64,000 bases of DNA from positions 44,469,832 to 44,533,831 of the forward strand of contig NC_053046.1 of the NCBI RefSeq assembly GCF_003473485.1. Direction: 5' to 3'. This stretch comes from Medicago truncatula (taxonomy: Eukaryota > Streptophyta > Magnoliopsida > Fabales > Fabaceae). The position numbers and the translations under genes were made by a program. Under the pieces are notes generated by a model. It did no database searches, had not been told where the DNA came from, and saw nothing but the letters and a program-made list of their open reading frames with translations. The stretch's first letter is position 1. Every line of letters begins with the position of its first letter. Below are positions 20,892 through 32,645 of the stretch, piece after piece.

Positions 20892-22315
20892 TGGTCTAGA
20901 CTCAAAGTATATATTTAAAGATACATATTTAAGAGGTAATATAAGGCTAAAAATATATGAGGGTCAAATTAACTACTAGATACATATTTAAAAATCAAAA
21001 TGACTCATAAAAGATACGTTTAAGTTTATTTTTGTAATTTAATGTATATAAAGACTAAAAAGATAAAACAACACCTCACACATTTAAAATTTTACAAACA
21101 ATTCATTCATCACATCGGTTGGTTCTACTAGAGTATTATTACTTTTCATTTTTTGAAACACTACACATTGAAATGCATAACAATTACTATAATGAAGTGT
21201 TAAATTACATACTACATTGTATATATTTGAACAAGTTCAAAATGTTAGTCCGGGCACCAACCTCTACACCAACATGAATAGATCCGTCCCTAACCAAATC
21301 TAAAACAAATCTTATTAAAGTAAAAAATATCCGACATAGATTTTAAATTGTTGTTGTGCATTTTATACCTTTACTGTGGAAACTTGGTGTCCGTCATGAG
21401 AACTGATTAATTTGATTGAGGGACCAATCTTGCTGGCTGACCAAATATAGAAATTGTTAGCACCAAAAAATTGTGAACATGGGATTTAGAGATGAGCATG
21501 CTCCTAAGACTCAGAGCTACGCCACCAGATCAACCATTGCGGTACACCACCAAATCAACCATTGTGGTTACATTCCACTTAAGTAGCATAACAATGGTCA
21601 ATTAATTTAATTAATAATTTTATCTACTTTCAAATAAAAAATAATTCAACATCTTTTAAATAATATTTCAAATATTGACTTATTTGTTTCAAACAGATAG
21701 AATTCATTAGATCACTATGACATATTTTTATCAAACATGCACTCATTTGATATCAAACACTACTTGCATTGACATGATAAAAGTATCAAACTAATTGCAT
21801 AAGATATTTTTTATGGTTAGGTTAAAATATCATACTAATTGCATTTGTATGATAAAAGTAGGGTATGTTTCTTTGAAACGAATTTGGTGATAGAATGTTC
21901 GATTGCTCATGCATAAAAAAATTCAAATTACACTACTTGCATTGACATGATAAAAAGTGTGGTAAATTTCTAACAAATTAATAGAATGTTCATGCATAAA
22001 AAATTCAAAATTACTCTATAGAATTTAGTGATGACCGCAATATGTAATGCAACATCTGTAACGATCGAAATCGAGACAATCTTAACGCGACCGCGATCGA
22101 AACAGCGGCCATTGTTTAATACCTTGAATCTAAAGTAATTTTTATGATACTAGCTAGACAAACAAAAAAAGTTTCAGATTTTTTTTAAATAATCTTTTAA
22201 AAAATCCCAAAATTGTTTTATTTGAATGGAAACGTATGATAAATTCATTAGTAAAAATAGATCATTGTCTGTGGATTGATAAAAAAGAAAATAAATAAAT
22301 AAATACACTTATTTG
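20839..22315. other. Intergenic region with short local duplications
   Basis: No gene is seen. 21514-21563 contains two adjacent copies of CACCA[GA]ATCAACCATTG[CT]GGT. 21755-22015 contains two copies of CTACTTGCATTGACATGATAAAA followed by ATAGAATGTTC and CATGCATAAAAAA, about 170 bp apart. 22020-22120 has CG-containing words (GCGACCGCGATCG, GCGGCC) in AT-rich surroundings. These look like repair or slippage scars. Confidence 0.5.
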
Positions 22316-22375
22316 AAGAAAGACGCAGAAAACCTCGGAAGATCAATCTCCAACGAAATTTCCCTACACACAAAG
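22316..22375 (+). other. Possible non-coding first exon of the FRS gene
   Basis: A relatively GC-richer stretch ends in a good donor (CACAAAG|GTATGT at 22375/22376) and lies upstream of the acceptor TCTGCAG at 23825-23831. It has no open frame of note, so it could be a 5' untranslated exon. This is inference from splice signals only. Confidence 0.3.
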
Positions 22376-22605
22376 GTATGTCATTGCATTCGATTCATTC
22401 ATTCCTCAAGTAACTTGGAACACTGTTATTTCATTTTAGGTTAATATTTTCACTAAGTGAAATTAACAACACCCATTTCTTAAACTTGTTCAATTTACAA
22501 AGGTATGAATCAAGCTGTATAACTCAACCACTTTCCTATATGCTATAATCTATTTTCATAAGCTGTTTTGGACGATTGATTGGATTAACACCTTATATTT
22601 ATAGT

Positions 22606-23447
22606 CAGTGGCGGAACTGGGGTTGGCAAGGGGGAGCCACCGCCACCCCCATTGTATACAAGAAATTACTATTATACCCTTCAGTAATATGAGTAATCCC
22701 AATTCTACTTCATTTCCTCTTTCCCTTTCTCTTTCATCAGAAACGCGATTTTCTGACCAGACCACACCACCGCCGCCGCAATCACTCTCACCTCCTTCTG
22801 CATCCATCAACGTCGCATCCTCCTCCGTTTTCTGTGTGTTGATTACAGAGTTATCTCATCTCTCTCCATAAACCCTAATTGTTGTAAATTATAAGGTAAT
22901 GTGAAATTGAATGTAATTTCGTTCAATTCTGATTTTTCTTTAATGATTACATGTTCTTTTGTTGATTTCAATGAGTTTTCCATCTGTTGTTGTTAAACCT
23001 AGTTGATTAGTGAATACATGTCTTGTTTGCTGTATGAAATGTTCTGTGAAATGGGTCATCAAAAAATTTATGAAAGTTTGTGTCTTTACGCTAAAATGGT
23101 GGTTGGAAAGTGATTTAGTGTATAGTTTGTTTCATGAGTTTTGCTTTTGATTTAACTATGTTATGTTTTTGTTTTAGTACTATGCTGTGTTTTTCAATGT
23201 TCTTGGTTTAGGAACAATAACAAATGTTGTTTATTCAAAGCAGTGTGATGAAAAGCCTCTTTTTCCTTTGCATTGAATCAAAGCCTGCTGTTTATCAAAT
23301 GTTGTTGATGCAGCATGAATCGCAGTTACTTACAAACGCGGCGATATCAAAAGCCATGATGTCGCAACTCACATTGCGGTCAAATAATGGCTGCGTTTCA
23401 ATTTTTATGGCGGCCACCCCAAACATTTTTGTCTGGCTCCGCCACTG
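22606..23447. mobile_element. hAT-type non-autonomous element, 842 bp
   Basis: Ends CAGTGGCGGAACTGG (left) and CAGTGGCGGAGCCAG (right, complement) are inverted. Flanking 8-mers TTTATAGT (22598-22605) and ATTATAGT (23448-23455) match at 7 of 8, the hAT duplication length. No transposase was found. The interior has a CT-rich, gene-leader-like stretch at 22690-22870, which could be captured host sequence. It lies in the presumed intron or leader of the FRS gene, within older MITE-like sequence (AAGCTTATG/ATAAGCTG words on both sides). Confidence 0.85.
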
Positions 23448-23455
23448 ATTATAGT

Positions 23456-23705
23456 ACAAATTCATACCATCATAAGTGCTTATGTATCATAAGCTATTTC
23501 TATAGCAAAACATAGAATTGAGTTTTTGTTTTTTTTTTGTATATCCTATAAGTTGTTTTTGTAAGCTATCTTGGAGAACTTATGAAAATAAGCTGAAACA
23601 TGCTTATATAAAATGTCATAGGCTGTTTTTATAACTTCTCCCCAACAGTCTCATAAAACTTATGCCATTATATAAGCTCAAATAAGCCAATCCAAACATG
23701 CCCTT
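23456..23705. mobile_element. Remnant of a legume MITE rich in ATAAGCT words
   Basis: Contains CATAAGCTATTTCTATAGC, GAACTTATGAAAATAAGCTG, CTCCCCAACAGTCTCATAAA and a terminal AAGCCAATCCAAACATGCCC, an arrangement common in abundant plant MITEs. The left half appears to lie before the hAT insertion (22540-22597). Ends are not sharply defined. Similar words occur at 41625-41780 and 56455-56625. Confidence 0.5.
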
Positions 23706-23836
23706 GGACAACTTATGAAAATAAGCTGAAAAAAAGCCTCTGAAAAATATCATAACTTGTTTTCTTAGGTTTTCGTTTTCCCATACTTATTTGTATAATA
23801 ATAATACTGATCACAATCTCCCACTCTGCAGCACAT

Positions 23837-26800
23837 ATGAGCAGTACTCGACAACGAACCCTTGGTGGCGGGGGTCATCAAGTATTAGACTATCTGAAGC
23901 GCATGCGAGCAGAGAATCATGCTTTCTTTTATGCAGTCCAGAGCGACGTTGATAACGCGGGTGGGAATATATTTTGGGCTGATGAGACATGTAGAACAAA
24001 CTACTCTTATTTTGGGGATACTGTTATATTCGACACAACCTATAAGACTAACCAGTACCGGGTACCATTTGCCTCTTTCACTGGGTTTAATCATCATGGT
24101 CAACCTGTTTTATTTGGCTGTGCTTTGATTCTCAATGAATCCGAGCCCTCATATATATGGCTATTCAAAACTTGGCTTCGTGCCGTCTCTGGACGCCCCC
24201 CTGTCTCCATTACAACAGACTTGGATCCTGTCATACAAGTTGCTGTTGCCCAAGTTCTTCCTCCAACTCGCCACCGGTTCTGTAAATGGAGCATATTCAG
24301 AGAAAATAGAAGCAAGCTGGCACATTTGTATCAATCAAATCCTACTTTTGACAACGAATTCAAGAAATGTGTTCATGAGAGTGTGACTATTGATGAGTTT
24401 GAGTCTTGTTGGCGCTCACTATTGGAAAGATACTACATCATGGATAATGAATGGCTTCAGTCAATGTACAATGCACGACAGCATTGGGTCCCCGTCTACT
24501 TGCGGGGCAGCTTTTTTGGAGAAATACCTTTAAATGATGGAAATGAATGTTTGAACTTTTTCTTTGATGGACATGTGAATGCATCCACCACATTACAGTT
24601 GTTGGTTAGACAATATGAGAAGGCTGTATCAACTTGGCATGAAAGAGAACTAAAAGCAGATTTTGAAACTTCCAATAGTAACCCAGTTTTAAGAACACCG
24701 TCTCCTATGGAAAAGCAAGCTGCAAGTCTTTATACGAGAAAGATGTTTATGAAATTCCAAGAGGAGTTAGTAGGGACTATGGCAAATCCTGCTACGAAAA
24801 TTGAAGATTCAGGAACTATCACCACTTATCGAGTTGCCAAATTTGGAGAAAACCAAACATCTCACACTGTCGCTTTTAATTCTTCTGAGATGAAAGCTAG
24901 TTGCAGTTGCCAGATGTTTGAATATTCAGGAATCGTTTGTAGGCATATATTAGCAGTCTTCAGAGCTAAAAATGTTCTTACACTTCCGTCGCACTATGTG
25001 TTAAAACGCTGGACAATGAATGCGAAAACTGGTGTCGTGTTAGATGAACACACATCTGAATTGCCTAACAGTTCACGCGAGTCTGCGACAGTATGTTACA
25101 ACCATTTGCGTCAAGAAGCAACCAAGTACGTGGAAGAAGGTGCTAAATCAATCCAAACATATCATGTTGCAATGAAAGCTTTGCAAGAAGCTGCTAAGAA
25201 GGTTTCTACCCTAAAAAAGCAGATTATTGGAACATCAGAGGTACTTACAATAGCCAACGGAGACAGGAGTGAGTTGCTTACAGGAAATGAAGATGTTTCA
25301 AGCTATCAATCTGTGGTTAGTTTCTTTGAACTTGTCATCTTTCTATAGATTGTAAAGCATTAGGTAGGATTTCTCACTAGGGAAATCATATAAGAGTCTT
25401 TACTTGATGAATTCTATACCGAGCTGCTTCCAAGGAACTATACTTTTACTGTATTATTTTATGTGTTAAAGCAAACGAAAATTAAAATTGTAGAAAAGGA
25501 GGGGGAAGGAGAAACTTTCCCCCTTGTACAATTGATAAGCAGGGACTTGGAAATCATTCATCTTGTTTTCTAGGTAATCATTTTCTGTGTTGCTAAAATC
25601 AACTGCACCGATATTTGATATTTTTCTTTGAAAAAGGGGAATGAGCATTCTTCCCTTTAAACTTCAAACCTTTTGCAAAGTGGTGCCACACTGCCACTGT
25701 CACCAACTTTAAACCCATTTCAACAAATCCTCAAACTTTACAGTTTATATAATGTTCCCCTGGACCCTTCAAACTCTAATAGTATCCTTTAACCCATTAT
25801 CTCAAGTGTGCTTAGCATGTTACCATTTGATCCATCCATCTAATGATATCTTCACCATGTGTTTTTCATGTCCCCCTATCTCATTCATTGTCGTCTAGGT
25901 TTAAATAAGTTGCAATTTGCTCTTCACCTATCAAATTTGAAGCCCTTGTAGTGTGAGCCTGTTAGCTTGGTAAACATGTTAGAGAGTCTTTTTCTAATAG
26001 TGTCGATAACAGAGAACTTTGTCTCCTTTTGATATTGTTTATTTTGATGTTTGGGTTCGTATTTGTTTTCCCTCTATTTTTGGATTTAGTTATTAGATAA
26101 TTTTGATTGGTGTTTTATCAAAAATCATAGTGTACTTGTATCACTCTAATGAAAGATCCTTTTGAATTATTTGAAGCCTTTCAAACTTTATGTTCACAAG
26201 ACCCAACATGGGAAACTAATTCGAATTCTATGCATTGGCAATGTGAAAGAATACATATATTTTTTTTTTTTTTTGTATCGTTCAGCTTCTTTAGGACTTC
26301 TTATGGCCAATGTTGTTAATGGGCTGTCATGGTGGTTTTTGTGCCAGAAGCCTCATGCAATTTATTAAGTGCCACCCACTATAGGTTGCAATCACACATT
26401 TATATTGAGGAATTTTGGGCATCTGCCACAAACTGCCTTCAGCCTCTTATACCATTGTTATTAGCCCAGTTGTCCCTACACCTTGTCATCTAGATGACAC
26501 AACTTAAACCTTATGTTTCAAGGCTGATGCATCTTTTAACATTTTGGGTCACATTGTTTTCACAGTATATTTGATTAATTGCATGTCCAATTCCATTATA
26601 TAATTAAATACAATATTTTCAAATTATTCAACTGATTGGTATATTTGGTCAACTTCAACGATTAATTGAGAATAATTAAAAGTTGAAGGTGTCTTTTTGC
26701 TAAATATACACTGTTCATATTATATGATTTTATTTTATGTGAACAACCCATATTCCATATGTTTTGGTTATTAGAGTTACATAATAGACCATTTATCTTC

Positions 26801-27151
26801 TTTTGATTTTAAGACTACAATGATCTTTTTTTCCATCTCCTTTCAATATTGTAAGGAGCTGAAAATGTATTGTCATCCAGTAAATTTGTATTGAGCCTGT
26901 AGTGTTGAAGTTAATCAAATTTTGAGATCATTCTTCCGTAGTGCCTGTTGAGGCGCCTGACTTTAATGCCACTCATGCAACAGGCAGAGAAGCAAAAGAA
27001 AATCCGAGAGTTGACTGCCGAGTTAGAGACCACAAATCAAAGATGTAATGTTTATAGGGCAAACTTGCTGGCGGTGTTAAAGGACATGGAAGAACAGAAG
27101 TTAAAGCTATCAGTGAAGGTCCAAAATGCAAGACTTAGTATGAAAGAGTGA
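23837..27151 (+). CDS. FAR1-related sequence (FRS) protein, domesticated MULE transposase, lacking FAR1 domain
   Basis: Exon A runs from acceptor TCTGCAG (exon from 23832) to donor GTG|GTTAGT at 25315. The last exon starts at 26942 or 26984 (both keep phase 0) and ends with a stop at 27149-27151. Exon A, from ATG 23837, begins STRQRTLGGGG and carries the MULE-type core with D66 (FDTTYKT), D128 (TTDLD) and E237, so the DDE triad is intact. A SWIM finger C356-x-C358...C368-x-H370 follows. The last exon encodes a coiled coil (KKIRELTAELETTNQR, LKLSVKVQNARL) typical of FRS tails. FRS/FHY3 proteins are nuclear light-signalling transcription factors derived from transposases. The N-terminal FAR1 zinc-finger exon is not visible upstream, where a hAT element sits. 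Either an exon was lost or a shortened isoform is made. Confidence 0.78.
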
Positions 27152-27807
27152 CTACATCAATTACTGATAGGTTTTAGACTGTATCTGTCTAGTTTGATTT
27201 ATGTTTGATTTGTATTAGCTTATTATGTTGATAACCTATGTGCTATCTTATGTATATGGTTAGAGGTTAAATTTAATCACTGTGCTTAATGCTTATTATG
27301 TATTTATTGATATGCTATAATTTGATTGAATATTTAAGTTTCACGACAAGTTTTCAATTAAGGACATTGTATTATTGAATTCACAAAAATGCTGACAACC
27401 AATGGAAGAGAAAATTAAGGGTCATCCTTATACCTGATTTTTTGATGTATTGGTTTGCGTCACTTTTACCGAGAGTATAATATATATATTTTTTTGCTTA
27501 GACTAGACATGATATTTATTGATGCAGGATGTGAACAGGTTTTTCTGCCATGTCATTTGGTGAAGTCTGGAGTTGTTCTTTGTTATCCAATTCATTGTCT
27601 ATATGGCCGGTTGGTTTGGTTAAAATTGTCCAGATTCAGGGTGTATATGACTGAGTTGTCGAATTGTACAGATTGGCTAATCCGGACAATCTAGACTTTA
27701 AAAAAACTCAGGTTTTTACACCTTTGAATTGGCCAATCCGAAAGTGTAAAATGTTTCTAACAAGAACAATAATGGCGATGTATAGGGGGCACGAGAAATT
27801 TTCTTTC
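27152..27807. other. FRS 3' flank and spacer
   Basis: Probably contains the FRS 3' untranslated region at its start. 27660-27745 shows two related words, TTGGCTAATCCGGACAA and TTGGCCAATCCGAAAGTG. No gene is supported. Confidence 0.4.
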
Positions 27808-28116
27808 TGCGAGGATGTAACTTTTCTCTGTTATTACTGCTGTTTCACAGCGGCAGCAAATCAAATTAGCTGAGCAGCTGCATGCATTTGTTCTAAAATT
27901 TTGCCGGTTTAATCGATTATAATTCTCAATTCTATCTCTGTTATGTACTCGAGGTGCAATCGTATCGATACTTCGTTTAGGGTTTTTGATAAGATGTTCG
28001 AAGGGATACTGTTTTGTGGAATACCATAATATCTCCTTTTGATGTGTGGCAGACATGTTAGGGAGAGTTGGGAGGGTGGTTGAAGCCTATGAGTTTGTCA
28101 AGGGCTTGGGTGAAGG
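27808..28116 (+). pseudogene. PPR pseudogene piece A (copy of the 12-kb gene)
   Basis: 27808-28045 aligns with 13034-13265 of the intact PPR gene (shared TGTAACTTT.CTCTGTT, TTACTGCTGTTTCACAG, GCAGCAAATCAAATT, ATGTACTC.AGGTG). It then jumps directly to the counterpart of 14079-14147 (GCAGACATGTTAGGGAG, GGGAGGGTGGTTGAAGCCTA, GTTTGTCAAGGG). About 0.8 kb of the parent is deleted, and single-base indels break the frame. Clearly a dead relic of a duplication. Confidence 0.92.
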
Positions 28117-28289
28117 GAAAAAAAAATCAGTAGAAGCATTTAAGTTGTCTATAATTCCAAATTCTATAAAATTTTCAATCATCTCATCCAAACACACATT
28201 TACAAAAATGTGAAATGCAATGATGATCTCTAATAAATTGCACCATACATTTGGACAAAACAATTACTTTATAATAAACATATGTGCAT

Positions 28290-29270
28290 TTGCAAACTGC
28301 TTTTTTCACCACAATTTTGTACATTCATTAACTGTATTTTATATGAATTTTTATTCATCTAAATATAATTTTCTAACATTTGATAAATATAATTTTCTAA
28401 CATTTGATAAATATAATTTTCTAAATGGTATCCTCATCCTGAATTCTAATTGATAAAGAGGTTATCTTGTTTTTGTACCAAAAAAAAAAAAAATATTATA
28501 TTGTTTATATTTGTTGTAAGTGATAACACCATACATGTGATGTATTCATTGTTGATTATGATAGATATTAAATTTTTTTAATAGAAAGCCATTCATCTTT
28601 TTCATATTAAGAAATAATACGCAAACGTACAAATTATGCATGATAATTACGCTGATGAAATGTAAATAACTCACTCTTTACATCGTCAGGTGATTATTCC
28701 AATTTTCTTAAATTTTCCTTAAAAAAAAGTAATAATTCCAATTATTTATATGGACTACTTGAGAAACAACTGTTAGTTATAATACAATTATATGTTGATA
28801 TAACATATAATTATGATCAGAATTTTCAACATTCTTTACTTGAGTTTCGGACAAACTTCTATTCATTCTAAAACTTTTTTGATATTGAATAAATACAATC
28901 TATAACCGGTAATCTCATCTTATATTTTAATAAGATGAGAGATTGATATGTTTGTAATTTTCAAAAATAACGTCACTAAGCATATGACACAATCAAAGTT
29001 GAGTAAAATGAAATTTATCGTTTTCTATTAGGATGATCATGTTATATCTCTATTACCTATTTTATTAATAAAAGTAAAATTTTCAAATTTATTGAAAGTG
29101 GGTTCATATAGTTATTTTTCATCTCTGAAGAATTATGGGTCCTATTTCAACAAAGTTGAAGTTATAACAGAATATCCTAGGAAAGGACACGTTTAGGCTA
29201 GTTTAGTTTTCTTAATAGATTGATCAGTTAGTAGTCACAAAGAGAAAGTTTGATTGAGTAATAAGGTTCA
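28290..29270. repeat. Duplicated non-coding block, copy 1
   Basis: Shares ordered blocks with 31890-32645: CATTCATTAACTGTATTTTA, CACCATACATGTGAT, TTATATGGACTACTTGAGA / CTATATGGACTACTTGAGA, AATCTCATCTTATATTTTAA, AAAAATAACGTCAC, ATGACACAA, TTATTAGGATGAT, TATTACCTATTT, AAAGTAAAATTTTCAAATTTA and AGAAAGTTTGATTG. Divergence and indels suggest an old event. This copy also has three tandem copies of a 23-bp unit AAATATAATTTTCTAACATTTGAT (28360-28425). Confidence 0.88.
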
Positions 29271-30189
29271 TAAATCCTAACAATTCAAGAGTCTTACTTC
29301 CAAGATGTTGGTGTTTGCACTGGCTCGAATATGATAAAATAGTGGAATCATTATAAAAAAAAAATGTTAACAAAAACAAAGTAAATATTCTAAGAATGGA
29401 TAGATTAATTGACACGGGTTTGCTTCAAAAGGTTTATTAAATTTATAGATTCAATGGTGAAGACTAACTTATAGCAATTTAACAGGATATGATATGAGGT
29501 AGAAATCATTCATTCTATGTAACAAGGCATTACTTACAATCAATGCTATTTTCCATTTCTGTTCATTATTCAGTATGATTTCATTTGAAGTAGGTAAAAT
29601 CAAGTTCAAAAGTAAAAATATCTTACCATAGTTCTTCATATGAAATGAATTAATTTAGCTCGTGAAAAAGTGATGCTTTACAAGAACATTGCCATATTTC
29701 TTCCAAAAAAATAAAATTCATTGTCATATTGGTGCTTATATTCACGTATTCAATGATGAATCACATTTGATGCATACATATCAAAGTTACTTTGGCAATT
29801 TTTTATTATTTAATGTGTGTTTGGATTGATAATGAATTTGACGGAATCACATTGACGATTAAACTATTGTGATTCTAACAAGAGCTTCAACAAAATCACA
29901 GTGAACCACCTTGAGTTCACCAATCTCACCGCCAATCAAAACCTGCCTCAGACATTTTATCCATTTTGATATAAACCAAACTTTTAAACAGCCATGAAAC
30001 TGCAATTCATAAATTTAAAAAGGGATATATACAATACATGAACACAAAACAAAGGTACTACAAACATAAAATAAAAGTATTCCAGGCATAATGTTATAAA
30101 TATTGTTTTTTAGGGTTTCTTCAAAACCAAGGGTCTTTTAAAATCGATATTTCTCTTCACCAACGTAAAAGCGTTTGTTGCGATGAATT

Positions 30190-30420
30190 TAAAAAAATTC
30201 TTCCCTGGTTAGGTCCACATTTTCATTAAGGCCTATTTCGTCTTTATAAGGGGTCTTAATTAGGTTGTGGCGAATAATCTTAGCATAGTTACTTCTGAAG
30301 ACTTTGAATCAGTAATGCTTCTCTTTTTCAGAAGAATATACTTTTCCATATTCCTTGCACCAACTCTCAAATAGTGGAGGTGTGATCTCATCCATGTACT
30401 TGAAGCCAACAATGGAAATG
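30190..30420 (-). pseudogene. Papain-like cysteine protease propeptide (I29) remnant
   Basis: The minus strand reads FKYMDEITPPLFESWCKEYG, KVYSSEKEKHY, a stop, then FKVFRSNYAKIIRHN and GLNENVDLTREEFF. This matches the inhibitor I29 propeptide of plant papain-family proteases (ERFNIN-like helix and GLNxFADLTxEEF). The mature protease domain with its Cys-His-Asn triad is not found nearby, and an in-frame stop is present. 30600-30700 (-) shows an exon-like stretch ending CAG|GTCCG that I cannot assign. It sits between two pieces of the PPR pseudogene, so it was inserted into or duplicated with that block. Confidence 0.6.
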
Positions 30421-30809
30421 CAATCAACGAAACACTTATCTTAGTTTGATATGGATCCCTACATGACTGGAAAAAGTTCTATTTCCAGCCAGAAAAAAAC
30501 AATGAAGATATCAAAGTAGCGTCTTTCATACAATACATATACAATGTCGAACTTATTTGAGAGTGTCTTATAAAATCATGCAAAACACATATTTGAATGA
30601 AATATACGGACCTGATAGTTATAGGTGACACCGCAAAGAGTGTTATTAACAGATAGCATCCAAAGTTCTTTCATGATGTTTTCGGGAACTTTACAAAGGT
30701 ATTTGTATGTTTTATGTCATTGTATTTCGATGCGTTCCTAAACCATATACACAACTAACAAGTAATACCTTAATTGCACTAGTGTTTATTACATGTTTTT
30801 CTTTCAAAT

Positions 30810-30942
30810 ATTTATGGAGAGGGAGGTGAGTGGGAAAAAGTTGATAGAGTGACAAAGCAAGGATCAAGGATGGTTTGCAAAAGGAAAAGTGATCGAGATT
30901 GATGGGTTTGTAAACTACTTTATAACTTAAATTTAAGGCAAA
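30810..30942 (+). pseudogene. PPR pseudogene piece C
   Basis: Aligns with 14290-14418 of the intact PPR gene (GAGTGGGAAAAAGTTGATAG, GAGATTG.TGGGTTTGTAAAC) and then with 14513-14525 (GCTTAAATTTAA), skipping the bases between. Frame is broken. Separated from piece A by about 2.7 kb of unrelated DNA. Confidence 0.88.
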
Positions 30943-31497
30943 TTAAATGGTATTTGGTGCGAAATTATATTCCTCCAAAAATAACGAAGGCAATTTTTTT
31001 ATTTAATATCACCCCATGATGTCACCCACCTCCCCATGAAAAATAGCACTTCTGGAAATTTAAATATGTTTTTTTTAGGGAGCTTCAATGGTGCAGTTAG
31101 GAAACTGACTTTTTTGAAAAAGTTAATTTTGATTTTAGTATTTGATTCGTTTTTAAATTGTTGATTTCTGATTAATGATCAATAGTAATTCATCTAGTAA
31201 TGCTTGCAACATCTTCGACTTACAGGTACTATTTTATTGTCGGAATCTTTAACATGCAAGAAGAGTTGATGATATAGTCTTAAGTGTTACACTTTTCAGG
31301 GTGTTACACTTATAACAAGGTAAGATAAAATTAGATTAAGTATAGTTTTGTTAAGCTGATGAGTTGATGATACTATGAGGACTGAACTTTTGATGCCATT
31401 GTACGAACAGTGGGTGTTATTCATTACATTTTTGATGTTATAATGTTAACTTTACTAAAAAAAGTCATTCTCATGACTTCACCATAATTTTTTTTTT

Positions 31498-31656
31498 TTT
31501 TTGGATTCTGATGAATGAATTGAATAATTATCACAATTTTTTATCAGAAAAATTTACTATGGAGTGGTAGTTCTCATGAAAGTAAGTGATTAGGTTATTC
31601 ACAAAAAAAAAGTTACTAAGTTAGGTTCGTTCATCCTTAAAATAGTCACTAGATCT
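31498..31656 (+). pseudogene. PPR pseudogene piece D (stop codon and 3' flank)
   Basis: Aligns with 14535-14667: TTGGATTC.GATGAATGAATT, GAATAATTATCACAA, then CTCATGAAAGT and AAATAGTCAC.AGATCT against the parental 3' flank. It shows the duplication extended beyond the parental stop codon, so it was a genomic rather than a purely coding copy. Confidence 0.85.
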
Positions 31657-31889
31657 TTATATAGTTTTTGCAATATTTTCTGGTTAGTCTATGTGTATTT
31701 TGCAAACTCTTTTTTTGGGTTAAGATCTCTTCTCCATTTCTTCAATTTGAAGAGATAAAGACACATAAAATCTTGAAAAAAATTAATGATGGTGGAACCC
31801 ATTTAATGGTAAGATCCACTATCTATTTTTTATGTCTATCTCTCTCCAACTTGCAAAACTCCATTTATTTTATCAAATAAAGAGGATCT

Positions 31890-32645
31890 TCACTTTTTTT
31901 TACCACAACTTTTGACATTCATTAACTGTATTTTAGATGAATTTTTCTATTCATACGACAACTTTTCTCATACGATAATTTTCTAAATGACAACCTCATC
32001 ATCTTGAATTATAATTAAGAGAGATATTGTCTTGTTTGTATTTATTGTAGGTGATGTCACCATACATGTGATAAAAGTAGACATTAACTCTCATGAGATG
32101 CAAATAATTTACTATTTAGTTTGTTAGATAATAATTCAAATTATCTATATGGACTACTTGAGATGCATCTGCTAGTTTTGTCATAAAGCTATATATTTTG
32201 ATAAAACGTATGATCTATAATCACAATTTTTAACATTTCTGAGTTCTTTATTCATTCTAAAAACTTCTCTGATACGGAATAAATATAGTATATAACTGAT
32301 AATCTCATCTTATATTTTAATATGGAGAGATTGAAGTGTCTGTAATTCTCAAAAATAACGTCACCGTGCATGTGACACAACCAAGACTGAACAAGATGAA
32401 ATTTGTCCTTTTTTATTAGGATGATCTCCGTTATATCTCTCTATTACCTATTTAATTTTTCAAAAAAGTAAAATTTTCAAATTTAGTAAATGTGACCTCA
32501 CACTTATTTTTCATCTTTAAAGAATTGTAGGTCCAACTTCTCAAGATCCTAGGAAAGCACACATGTTTAGGCTAGGCTAGTTTTAGTTTGCTTAATAGAT
32601 TGCTAGTTAGTCACAAAAAGAAAGTTTGATTGGGTAATGACTAAT
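31890..32645. repeat. Duplicated non-coding block, copy 2
   Basis: Second copy of 28290-29270, shorter by several deletions. It follows PPR piece D just as copy 1 follows piece A, so PPR sequence plus this block were probably duplicated together. Confidence 0.88.

Noticed and set aside
22608-22871. Open frames on both strands at the left of the hAT element
   Set aside because: They include the element's terminal repeat and a CT-rich tract; no domain is seen. Possible captured leader sequence is noted instead.
28360-28425. Three 23-bp direct repeats as a CRISPR-like array
   Set aside because: The units are adjacent without spacers, in plant nuclear DNA; simple tandem slippage.
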